Below are positions 42,156 to 49,520 of a DNA stretch of 64,000 nt, piece after piece. The notes under the pieces are model-generated. The model saw only the letters and a list, made by a program, of their open reading frames with translations, was not told the DNA's origin and searched no databases. Both the position numbers and the translations under genes were made by a program. How positions within the stretch are numbered: the first letter of the stretch is position 1; every line of letters starts with the position of its first letter. The DNA is from an uncultured Clostridia bacterium (GTDB lineage Bacteria; Bacillota; Clostridia; TANB77; CAG-508), in NCBI GenBank assembly GCA_948896235.1, contig CAQUUC010000001.1, positions 62,001-126,000 on the forward strand, read 5' to 3'.

Positions 42156-43353
42156 TTATACAAGGGCTTCTTCTTTCTTTTTTTTCTGTATTCTAAATGT
42201 ATGTTTTCGTTTAAATAAAATCTTGTCTAAAGTATCTCCAGCTACTTTATCAATAGATGTTAAAGCATGCGAATAAATATTTAATGTAGTTGATGTATTA
42301 GAATGACCGAAGTCTGCTACTTACATTCTTTACATTGATTCCCTTTGAAATCAAGATAGTAGCATTTGTATGTCTTAATCCGTGCAATGGAACTTCTGGA
42401 GGAAGTTCTATTTTATCTCTAAATGCTTTAAACCAATTTGTGACAGAAACTGGATTCATTCTTAAACCTCTTCGCCTTCCTTTATCATTAATAAAAACGA
42501 AATCATTATCATAGTCAACTGTTTGCATTTTATAATCTAATAGCATAAGCATTGTTAAATGGGGAAGGGCTATTGTTCTTTCAGAAGAGTCATTTTTTAA
42601 ATCACCCTCAACATATCCTTTTTTAGGAACATATTGAATAGACTGTTGCAATGTTAAAGTTTTATTAACAAAATCAATATTTTTCCATTTAATTCCCATT
42701 ATTTCACTTCTACGAAGTCCACCTATAATTGCAAAATGTACAATGATTTTATATTTTAGATCAACAGTTTCTAATGCTTTTATTAGTTTTCTGCTTTCTT
42801 CCATAGTTAAACATCTTTCTTGTATATGAGAAATATTATTTTTTGAATTCTTTTTAAAATCATCAGGTCTTGCAGCATATAAAGGATTTACAGTAAATAA
42901 TTTCCAAGTAACAGCACAGCTAAAAACAGATGATATAATTCCAAATATTTTTTCTCTGCTTCCTACTGATAAAACTTTATTTGTTTTTGGACTAATTTGT
43001 TTAGCAAGCCAATTGAAATAATCAATAAAAAATGGAGTGGTACATTTAGCAAGTACAGTATTTCCTATTTTTGGTAGTACCCAATTTTTTAATGCTCTAT
43101 AATAGTTATAGATACATTCTTCAGCAAGCATATCATAAGCATAGTTTTCAAAATATAAATCAACAAACTCTGATAATGTGCAAGTATTCTTATCAATTTG
43201 AGACATTTTATCAATTTGTGAAACAAACTTTTCTAAAAGCTCATCTGCTTCAGCATCATTAGCAGCAATAACTGTTGTATTATATCTTTCTCTATTTTTC
43301 ATATAACTTAATTTATATTTTCCGTTAGCTCTTTTAATTTTAGTTCCAGCCAT
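42156..43353 (-). CDS. Tyrosine recombinase/integrase, second copy, CGG +1 frameshift
   Basis: The first 348 codons give arm-binding and core domains, GGLRRSEIMGIKW and HGLRHTNATIL, then in-frame CGG at 42309-42307 and a stop three codons later. Skipping the C restores SRLGHSNTSTTLNIYSHA, with the last catalytic His and the Tyr nucleophile, and an open frame to TAA at 42156 (about 398 residues). The end of about 50 codons is basic. The intact paralogue at 40165..41403 has LGHSNVDTTLNVYSHA in the same place. In triplet reading it lacks the Tyr and is dead. RBS AAAGGAG. Confidence 0.8.
42307..42309 (-). other. In-frame CGG at +1 frameshift site 6 (integrase)
   Basis: Minus strand: AGC AGA CTT CGG TCA TTC TAA in the zero frame; with the C skipped AGC AGA CTT GGT CAT TCT AAT. 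The restored residues L-G-H-S are conserved in all tyrosine recombinases and match the paralogue exactly. Codon GGT, preceded by CTT as at site 5. Confidence 0.85.
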
Positions 43354-43442
43354 AAAAACTCCTTTCTAAATAATTTGTATTATTAAACTCTTTTTGCTAA
43401 ATGGCACAATATCAATAGTTATAAAAAACACTTTACATAAGA

Positions 43443-43471
43443 TTGCCATTTTCTGTAAGTTGTGGTATAAT
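43443..43471 (+). promoter_or_regulatory. Sigma-A-type promoter on plus strand
   Basis: TTGCCA (43443-43448), 17-base spacer, TATAAT (43466-43471). It faces the short frame at 43494 and is antisense to the end of the XRE gene at 43564. Confidence 0.55.
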
Positions 43472-43493
43472 TATAACAAAAAGGGCTTTAACA

Positions 43494-43598
43494 ATGTCGA
43501 ATTTTGTAGAATTGGCGAAAATGCTTAAAGAAAATAGTATAGATGTGGAGGACTTTATTATTCTTATACAACTTCTACTAGATTTGTCTGAAGAATAG
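43494..43598 (+). CDS. Possible 34-residue peptide gene
   Basis: ATG 23 bases after a good -10 box, with AAGGG 9-12 bases upstream. Reads MSNFVELAKMLKENSIDVED and then a hydrophobic IILIQLLLDL end. It overlaps the 3' end of the opposite XRE gene by 35 bases. Size and place suggest a small regulator of the integrase-repressor set, or chance. Confidence 0.35.
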   Translation: MSNFVELAKMLKENSIDVEDFIILIQLLLDLSEE

Positions 43599-43935
43599 GT
43601 GAAAGTCTAATAAAGAGTCCTCTATTAACATCTATTAAATGCCTAAGAAGGGTAATCTGTCCATTAGAAAGAGATTGTCCTTCTTTTAATATGCCTAATT
43701 TTTTAAATTCTGAAGTTAAAATAATACTTCTTTCTGGATTTTTTATATCTGTTAATCCTTTTAAATAATCTACTGAACAATCAAAATAGTTCGCAGCTAT
43801 TTCTTCTATCATACCATTTAAATTTGTACGACCTTGCTCATATTTACTAATCATTTGTTGACTGCAACCAAGTATTTCTGCTAAATCTGATTGCTTCAAA
43901 TTTTTTTCTAATCGTAATTCTTTCAAACGATTCAT
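43564..43935 (-). CDS. XRE family repressor, second copy
   Basis: 123 residues from ATG 43935, which is preceded by AAAGGAG; upstream in-frame codons lie in the promoter. LKELRLEKNLKQSDLAEILGCSQQMISKYEQG is a Cro/C1 HTH and VDYLKGLTDIKNPERS follows as in the paralogue at 41455. It lies divergent from a small Cro-like gene at 44103. Together they form a lambda-like switch controlling the mobile element. Its own integrase lies downstream. Confidence 0.9.
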   Translation of the reverse strand: MNRLKELRLEKNLKQSDLAEILGCSQQMISKYEQGRTNLNGMIEEIAANYFDCSVDYLKGLTDIKNPERSIILTSEFKKLGILKEGQSLSNGQITLLRHLIDVNRGLFIRLSPILQTNLVEVV

Positions 43936-44102
43936 GTATATCAACTCCTTTTGATATATTATACAAATCAAGTTTGTACAAGTCAATAGTTTTTTGAAAA
44001 AAATTCATAAAAATTTATTGACATACAAATTGTATTGGTATATAATCGCACCATACAATTATGAGTTGTGTAAAAAAAGTAGAAAGGAGGAAAGATATTT
44101 GA
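43936..44102. promoter_or_regulatory. Divergent repressor switch region
   Basis: Minus promoter: TTGACT (43986-43981), 17-base spacer, TATAAT (43963-43958). Plus promoter: TTGACA (44018-44023), 17-base spacer, TATAAT (44041-44046), a full consensus. Palindromic words ACAAATCAAGTTTGT (43963-43978) and TACAAATTGTA (44024-44034) lie between or overlap the boxes and are candidate operators for the two flanking HTH proteins. Confidence 0.85.
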
Positions 44103-44309
44103 ATGAAAAATAATATAAAAAAAATACGAAAGAAACAAAACATCAGTCAAAAACAATTAGCGGAATACTTAGATGTATCTCAACAGGCAGTATCATACAT
44201 AGAAAATGGAGTAACTAATATATCATCAGAAAAAATGAAAAGAATATGTGAATTTCTAAAAAGTGATTTATTAGAAGTTTTTCCAGAAATGAATGTTATG
44301 AACAAGTGA
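44103..44309 (+). CDS. Small XRE/Cro-like regulator
   Basis: 68 residues, nearly all helix-turn-helix: IKKIRKKQNISQKQLAEYLDVSQQAVSYIENG. It is encoded opposite the repressor at 43564 and heads the early operon of the element. Likely Cro counterpart. RBS GGAGG. Confidence 0.85.
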   Translation: MKNNIKKIRKKQNISQKQLAEYLDVSQQAVSYIENGVTNISSEKMKRICEFLKSDLLEVFPEMNVMNK

Positions 44310-44339
44310 TTTTTTTATATTAAGATTGGAGATGATAAA

Positions 44340-44651
44340 ATGGCTGAACAAATTTTAACAACTAAAGAAGCCTGTGATTATCTTGGGGTAAGCTATTGGA
44401 CATTAATCCATAAATTAGTTAAAGAAATTCCTCATATAAGGATAGGAAAAAGAGGCAATATTAAATTTAAAAAAAGCACATTAGATAAATATTTAGAAGA
44501 ACAAGAAGAAAAAAGTAAAAGTGTATTACAACAGGATTTAACTCCACATAAAAAAGAAGCCAGTATAACTGAATTAAGAGAAAGATACAATAAAAAGAAT
44601 AATGGAAAATCTATAGAAGAAATAATGCAAAAAGTAAGGTCTATTCGATAG
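44340..44651 (+). CDS. Excisionase-like HTH protein
   Basis: 103 residues. The first 55 form an Xis/MerR-type winged helix: ILTTKEACDYLGVSYWTLIHKLVKEIPHIRIGKRGNIKFKKSTLDKYLEEQ. A charged tail follows. Such proteins help integrases remove elements. It is in the early operon after the Cro-like gene. RBS TTGGAGATG. Confidence 0.85.
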   Translation: MAEQILTTKEACDYLGVSYWTLIHKLVKEIPHIRIGKRGNIKFKKSTLDKYLEEQEEKSKSVLQQDLTPHKKEASITELRERYNKKNNGKSIEEIMQKVRSIR

Positions 44652-44662
44652 TGGAGGTAAGT

Positions 44663-44959
44663 ATGGATTGTTATACACAAATAGAATTATTAAAATATTC
44701 AAAATTCTTTATAGAAAGAGGAAAAATAGAAATAGCGAAAAATTTTATTATCCAAATTATAAGGAAAACAAAAAACAAAAGATTATTAATTTCTTTAAAT
44801 GAAATGTTAAATTGTTTAAACAATAAAAACCAAATATATCACCAATTAGTATTAGACCATATAAACGAAATAGTAAAAAATGAAAAAGAATTATCCAAGT
44901 TTTTCAGCACACAGGATAATCCTCATATCAAATATGATATTCAAAAACATATTGTTTAA
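44663..44959 (+). CDS. Hypothetical helical protein
   Basis: 98 residues from ATG 44663, with GGAGG before it; GTG 44651 lies in the RBS. Helical, e.g. QIELLKYSKFFIERGKIEI and KNKRLLISLNEMLNCLNNKN. Conserved family not recognised; position between Xis and replication genes. Confidence 0.55.
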   Translation: MDCYTQIELLKYSKFFIERGKIEIAKNFIIQIIRKTKNKRLLISLNEMLNCLNNKNQIYHQLVLDHINEIVKNEKELSKFFSTQDNPHIKYDIQKHIV

Positions 44960-45060
44960 ATTATAACACAGAATTTGAAAATGTAAATAGAAATAAAACA
45001 ATTAAACCAGTTTAAAATAGAATTTAACTGTTTAATTACAAAGATTGGAGATATTAGAAA

Positions 45061-45993
45061 ATGGCTAATAGGAGAATGTTTAGCAAAAAAATATGTAGAT
45101 CAGCTAAATTCTTGAAAATGCCTTCAGAATCTCACAAACTTTATTTGCATTTAATATTAGATGCAGATGATGATGGTGTTGTAGAAGCATATAGTGTTAT
45201 GCAAGCAGTTGGAGTAGAGGAACAATACTTTGATATATTAGTAGAAAAAGGATATGTTAAAGTTTTAAATGATGATTTAGTCTCTTACATAATAGACTGG
45301 AGAGAGCATAATGTTATTAGAGCAGATAGAAAAGTAGATAGCATTTATAAGGATTTGCTATTAAAAGCAATACCAGGAATAAAATTGGTTGAACCAAAAA
45401 AGAGAGCAACTAGTAAAAAGAAAGAATCTTCAGAACAAGAAGGACAGTCAAATGACAGCCAAATGGAAGTCAATGGACAGACAAATGACAGTCCAAAGGC
45501 AGACAATCGACAGACAGATGACAGACAAATGACTGACATTGGACAGCATAAGATAAGTCAAGACAATATAAGTCAAGATAAGTTAGAAAAAGAAAATTTA
45601 AAAAAAGAAAATATAGAAGAAGATAATACAAGTGAAATTAGTATAGAACAAATAGAAAAAACTGAAAAAGATTATAAAAAAATAAAAATAATATTTGAAA
45701 ACTCTTTAGAAGATATAACGGAAGAAAATATTAATGAATGTATTAACTATCTTAAATGTTTTCCAATAGAACTAGTTGAGTATGCACTTATTAGAACTGG
45801 TATGATAAAAAATCCAACATGGCAGTACACTAAAAAAATCCTGAATAGCTGGTTAGCAAAAGGAATCAATACACTTCAACAAGTCAAGCAAGATGAAAAG
45901 GAATTTAAGAAGAATAACAACAATAGTGAAGCAGATTCAAGTGATCCTAATGGCTTTAAAAGGAAGGGAGAAGAACTATTGAATGAAGAATGA
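45061..45993 (+). CDS. Replisome organiser/DnaD-like replication protein
   Basis: 310 residues. The N-terminal winged-helix part (MFSKKICRSAKFLKMPSESHKLYLHL...) resembles phage replication initiators (KxFLxMPxxxxxLYxHL...DDDG). The middle is Gln/Asp-rich low complexity with repeated NDS/TDD words. The C-terminal ITEENINECINYLKCFPIELVEYAL...NSWLAKGI is a DnaD domain that binds DNA and remodels the origin. It overlaps the helicase loader gene by 11 bases. Typical phage or ICE replication pair. Confidence 0.85.
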   Translation: MANRRMFSKKICRSAKFLKMPSESHKLYLHLILDADDDGVVEAYSVMQAVGVEEQYFDILVEKGYVKVLNDDLVSYIIDWREHNVIRADRKVDSIYKDLLLKAIPGIKLVEPKKRATSKKKESSEQEGQSNDSQMEVNGQTNDSPKADNRQTDDRQMTDIGQHKISQDNISQDKLEKENLKKENIEEDNTSEISIEQIEKTEKDYKKIKIIFENSLEDITEENINECINYLKCFPIELVEYALIRTGMIKNPTWQYTKKILNSWLAKGINTLQQVKQDEKEFKKNNNNSEADSSDPNGFKRKGEELLNEE

Positions 45994-46879
45994 AGATAGC
46001 GATATTACAAAAGAATATTTCATAGATAGTCAAGATACTGAAAAACTAAAAAACTATCAGTACCCAACCATTCCAGATGCACAATATTGTCCATTTTGCA
46101 AAAAAAAATTAGGATGGAAAGGTCTTATAAATCCTTTTGACCAAACTAGAATTTTTAATTGGTTTTCAGTTATAGATTGTGACTGTAAGGAGTATTTAGA
46201 AGATAAAGAATTTAAGAGGCTTCGTGAAGCAGAAGAAGAAAAAAAGAAAGAAGAAGCAGAAAGAAAAATAGCATACCAAAGAAAAATAGAAAAATTATTT
46301 CAACAAAGTAATATTAGCAAAAGAGGAATGAAGAGGACTTTTGAAAACTACAAAACTAATGATGAAAATAAAAAAGTTTTTGCTATGGCCAAAAGATATG
46401 CAGACTGTTGGCAAAAGTATAAGGAGGATGGAACAGGACTAATTTTTATTGGAAGATATGGAACAGGAAAAACACACTTAGCATTTGCAATAGCCAATTC
46501 ATTATTAATACAAGGAATACCAGTTATTTATGAGACATTTATTAATTTAATGGAGAAGTTAAAAGAATCCTATAATAACAATAATTTAGATTACTATGAA
46601 ATTATTAGACTGTATTGTAAATGTGACCTTTTAATTATTGATGATCTTGGAAAAGAAAGACTAAGTGAATGGGTATTAGAGAAATTGTTCCAAATAATTA
46701 ACAGTCGATATGAAAATATGCTACCTATAATTATTACAACAAACTATACAGAGCAAGAACTTGTAAAAAGATTAAGTCTTGGAAATGATGGGAAAACAGC
46801 AGAATCATTAGTAAGCAGACTGAATGAAATTTGTATAGAAATAGACACAAATTTTCAAGATTATAGAAAAAATAAATGA
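45983..46879 (+). CDS. DnaC/IstB-like helicase loader ATPase
   Basis: 298 residues. N-terminal cysteines CPFCKKKL...CDCKEY may bind zinc. A charged coiled coil follows, then an AAA+ core: GLIFIGRYGTGKTHLAFAIANSLL (Walker A), LLIIDDLGKER (Walker B), ITTNYTEQEL (sensor 1) and a final Arg region. It loads a replicative helicase on DNA prepared by the DnaD-like partner. RBS GAAGGGAGAAG. Confidence 0.9.
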   Translation: MKNEDSDITKEYFIDSQDTEKLKNYQYPTIPDAQYCPFCKKKLGWKGLINPFDQTRIFNWFSVIDCDCKEYLEDKEFKRLREAEEEKKKEEAERKIAYQRKIEKLFQQSNISKRGMKRTFENYKTNDENKKVFAMAKRYADCWQKYKEDGTGLIFIGRYGTGKTHLAFAIANSLLIQGIPVIYETFINLMEKLKESYNNNNLDYYEIIRLYCKCDLLIIDDLGKERLSEWVLEKLFQIINSRYENMLPIIITTNYTEQELVKRLSLGNDGKTAESLVSRLNEICIEIDTNFQDYRKNK

Positions 46880-46896
46880 AGTAAGGAGATATATTT

Positions 46897-47337
46897 ATGG
46901 CTGAATATTCAATTGTAGAATGTGCAAAAGCATTAAATTACAATAGTGTACAAGCTATTTATAATCAGAGTAAAGAACTAGAAAATTTAGGATATTTAAA
47001 AACTAACGATTCAGGGAAAAAAGTAATAACTGAAGAAGGACTTCAATATTTGAAAATAAAAAGAGCAGCAAATTATAGAAATGCAGAATTAAATGAAAAT
47101 AATATTGAAGAAAAATTGATGATTTCTGAATCAGAAATAGAAAATAGATTTCTAAAGGAGCAAAATAAGTATCTTAAAGAGCAGGTAGACTATTTTAAAA
47201 ACAAATATGAAGAAATGGAAAAAGACAATAAACTATGGAAAGAAATGTACAGGCAGCGAGATGAAATAATCTTAGAAAAAGAAAGAAGTATGTTGCTTCC
47301 AGTAGTACCAAAAAGGAAGAAGTTTTGGAAAGGATAA
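46897..47337 (+). CDS. HTH plus coiled-coil protein
   Basis: 146 residues. The N-terminal EYSIVECAKALNYNSVQAIYNQSKELENLGYLKTNDSGKKVITEEGLQYL reads as a winged helix, then a long coiled coil (ENRFLKEQNKYLKEQVDYFKNKY). Likely binds element DNA, for example at the replication or partition site. It lies between the helicase loader and other hypothetical genes. RBS TAAGGAG. Confidence 0.65.
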   Translation: MAEYSIVECAKALNYNSVQAIYNQSKELENLGYLKTNDSGKKVITEEGLQYLKIKRAANYRNAELNENNIEEKLMISESEIENRFLKEQNKYLKEQVDYFKNKYEEMEKDNKLWKEMYRQRDEIILEKERSMLLPVVPKRKKFWKG

Positions 47338-47341
47338 TTTT

Positions 47342-47785
47342 ATGGAATATGATGAGATTGATGAATTTATATGTAGAAAATTATATTATGTAATCAATAG
47401 TGTAAAAACATACTATAAATTTAGAATATTTGATTTAGGAGCAAAAAGAGAAGTAGGAATACTAACAGAAAATGAATATGAAAAACAGTTAAGAAAAGAT
47501 GATTATTTAGAAGATGTAAAAAAATACTTTAATTCATTATGTACTGATGAATTAAAAAAAATTGAATTAACATCTAATATTAGTTCTTTTGAAACAATAT
47601 TTAGTTTTGATACAAGGCTATTTTTAGAAATGGATAAAAAGAAAAGTTTTAAAGAGTTAGTTCCATATTTTACAGAGAATCTTATATCAAAACAAAGATA
47701 TAATGAAATAAAACAAAATTTAAAAGATATGATAGAACAGAATAATCAAACTGAAGAAACAGAGGAGAATGAATTGGAAAATTAA
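47342..47785 (+). CDS. Hypothetical protein of mobile element
   Basis: 147 residues, soluble, charged. IDEFICRKLYYVINSVKTYYKFRIFDLG, then NISSFETIFSFDTRLFLEMDKKK and an acidic C-terminus NNQTEETEENELEN. No motif is recognised. It starts 4 bases after the previous stop. Confidence 0.55.
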   Translation: MEYDEIDEFICRKLYYVINSVKTYYKFRIFDLGAKREVGILTENEYEKQLRKDDYLEDVKKYFNSLCTDELKKIELTSNISSFETIFSFDTRLFLEMDKKKSFKELVPYFTENLISKQRYNEIKQNLKDMIEQNNQTEETEENELEN

Positions 47786-47811
47786 TAAAATAGATGAAAA
47801 GGAGAAGAAAA

Positions 47812-48132
47812 ATGCAAGAAATTAATACCTATAATGTTAATAGTAATTTGAATAAACTTGATAATATGTCAGAACATGACTTTAAAACAAAGAGTATGGA
47901 AATATGTAAAACAATAATTATGGACCAAAAAATGATAGAAGATATGTACTTAACTAAAAGACATAAATTTGAAGAATTAAATAACAAAATGCTTGAAGAA
48001 ATGGAGAAAAAATATAATTCAAAAACGATAGACAAATTTGCTTTTCAAACATTAGATAGTTATTTTGAATTAATAAGACAAGAAGCAAGGAGAGAATACA
48101 GTAGAAGACTACTAAAAATAATATTGGGATAA
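47812..48132 (+). CDS. Hypothetical protein of mobile element
   Basis: 106 residues from ATG 47812, which has AAGGAGAAG upstream; ATG 47794 lacks one. Two helices, KTIIMDQKMIEDMYLTKRHKF and FAFQTLDSYFELIRQEARRE. No recognised family. Confidence 0.55.
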   Translation: MQEINTYNVNSNLNKLDNMSEHDFKTKSMEICKTIIMDQKMIEDMYLTKRHKFEELNNKMLEEMEKKYNSKTIDKFAFQTLDSYFELIRQEARREYSRRLLKIILG

Positions 48133-48154
48133 ATTCATTTAAGGAGGCTTTAAT

Positions 48155-48706
48155 ATGGAGCTTGATAAAGAATTTATTCAAGAAATTAAGAAAATAGTAG
48201 AAGAAACACTAGAAAGAAAACAAACTTTAATATCAAAGAAAACACTAGAAGAAATTAAAAATAAATGGAATGAAGAAAGGTTACAAAAGACAGAGGCTAT
48301 TTTAAATAGTTATAAAAGTTTAAATGACTTTATAAAAACAATAAACTTTACTAACAAAGAATTTAAAACGATGGAAAGACAACAAATTAAAGACATAATG
48401 AAAAACAATTTTACAGAAAATGAAACTTTCCTTGAAAGAGTATATAAAAGTAAAGTAAATACAGAAATATTAGTTGGATTTTTAACAGATATTTTTAATG
48501 ATTACATAGATGAAAAAACAGATTCAAGGGTAATTGCAGACATAAGAAAAGCACAATTACTTAAAGAAATGTACATGGAGGGAGTAAAACCTTCAGAAGT
48601 AAAAGTTGGTTACTCTAGTCCAAAAACCTTTTATAAAGATCGAGATGAGCTTTTTGAAGAACTTGCACCAAGATTACTAGGAATGTATGGGATTAAATTC
48701 GACTAA
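48155..48706 (+). CDS. Hypothetical protein, possible phage-type regulator
   Basis: 183 residues, mainly helix. LDKEFIQEIKKIVEETLERK at the N-terminus, and a C-terminal part with IADIRKAQLLKEMYMEGVKP and SPKTFYKDRDELFEEL, a helix-turn-helix-like stretch as in ArpU/RinA-type regulators. The link is weak. AAGGAGG precedes the ATG. It ends just before a cluster of repeated palindromes. Confidence 0.5.
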   Translation: MELDKEFIQEIKKIVEETLERKQTLISKKTLEEIKNKWNEERLQKTEAILNSYKSLNDFIKTINFTNKEFKTMERQQIKDIMKNNFTENETFLERVYKSKVNTEILVGFLTDIFNDYIDEKTDSRVIADIRKAQLLKEMYMEGVKPSEVKVGYSSPKTFYKDRDELFEELAPRLLGMYGIKFD

Positions 48707-49066
48707 AGGCTAACTAAGTGAACTGCTGTGAACTGGGAATAAAAGAGCTATGAAACCATAGCTTATAAAAAATCCCTCATTAAAATGAGGGCAGGAAAGC
48801 GAGTATTAACATATCGCCTACACACATTGAAGGACAAGCCTTCAAGATTTAATAAAAGAACAAAAATTTTAAGCAAATATGATGTGAAAATTCACTAAAT
48901 GAATGGAGAAAAAATGCCTTTGAGAGTGCGAAAGTACACTAAATGAACGATAAAACTGCAAAAGAATTCACTAAATGAACTGGAAAATATAATTTGAGTT
49001 CATTAGGTGAATAGATATACAAAGAAGTTCAGCAATACACTTAATGAACTTTGAAAGGATTAAGTA
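48707..49066 (+). repeat. Six iteron-like palindromic sites and hairpins, candidate origin or operator array
   Basis: TTCACTAAATGAAC-like 14-bp sites at 48710, 48891, 48935, 48967, 48998 (reversed) and 49036. Spacing of the last five is 44, 32, 31 and 38. Each is itself a near palindrome (TTCA...TGAA). Between the first and second lie hairpins AGCTATGaaacCATAGCT, CCCTCAT...ATGAGGG and TGAAGG...CCTTCA. Such a set can be a replication or transfer origin, or an operator array for the gene at 49067. There is no gene in the 360 bases. Confidence 0.6.
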
Positions 49067-49264
49067 ATGAAAAATATTTTAAATGTAAAGAAGACAGAAG
49101 AAAGAGATTGTTTGTTTATAAAGAAATCAAACTGCTCAATATTAAAAACAAAAGAATGTGAAAATTGTAAATTCTATGTTAAGAATACTCCTGAAAATTA
49201 TCAGAAGTATGTAGAAAATATAAAAGTAGATATAAAAAACTATGCTTTAAAACATAATCAATAA
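49067..49264 (+). CDS. Small cysteine-containing protein
   Basis: 65 residues. DCLFIKKSNCSILKTKECENCKFYVKNTPENY carries four cysteines (CENC pair and two others), perhaps one zinc site. Its start lies just after the last of the palindromic sites, which may control it. RBS GAAAGGATT. Confidence 0.55.
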   Translation: MKNILNVKKTEERDCLFIKKSNCSILKTKECENCKFYVKNTPENYQKYVENIKVDIKNYALKHNQ

Positions 49265-49283
49265 CATTATAAAGGAGATAAAA

Positions 49284-49520
49284 ATGATTTGGAAAATATT
49301 AATCATAATATCAATAATAATATCTGTATTAGATTACTTACTAATTAGAGGAGCTAGTTTAAATAAGACAGAAGAAGAAAGAGCAGAAGAGGATATGCAG
49401 CAATTATTATTTTTGAAAAATTTAAAGGAGAAAAAGAAATATGAAAAAATTAATAATAGCGGAGAAGCCGAGTGTAGCGAAAGAATTATCAAGAACCTTG
49501 AAAGGATGTACGAAGACTAA
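49284..49520 (+). CDS. Small membrane protein overlapping topB
   Basis: 78 residues. The N-terminal helix WKILIIISIIISVLDYLLI is followed by a charged cytoplasmic tail. RBS AAAGGAG. It overlaps the start of the topoisomerase gene by 80 bases in another frame, longer than usual. The overlap part has few hydrophobic residues and may be imposed by topB. The gene could end in topB by chance. Confidence 0.5.
   Translation: MIWKILIIISIIISVLDYLLIRGASLNKTEEERAEEDMQQLLFLKNLKEKKKYEKINNSGEAECSERIIKNLERMYED

Noticed and set aside
615..43353. Sequencing or assembly error as the cause of the six frameshifts
   Set aside because: Not excluded, but less likely: the extra base is always C before GGA/GGT, always on the coding strand and always in the zero frame, while many similar AGG/TGG contexts show none.
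615..43353. CGG reassigned to Trp, Gln or another amino acid as a triplet
   Set aside because: Triplet reading at all six sites runs to a stop within about 3-13 codons and leaves the family homology, so reassignment alone does not restore the proteins.
45345..45539. Cysteine/serine-rich frame on the minus strand
   Set aside because: Shadow of the low-complexity linker of the DnaD-like gene.
48707..49066. A gene in the repeat region
   Set aside because: All frames are interrupted, and the repeats and hairpins explain the sequence better.
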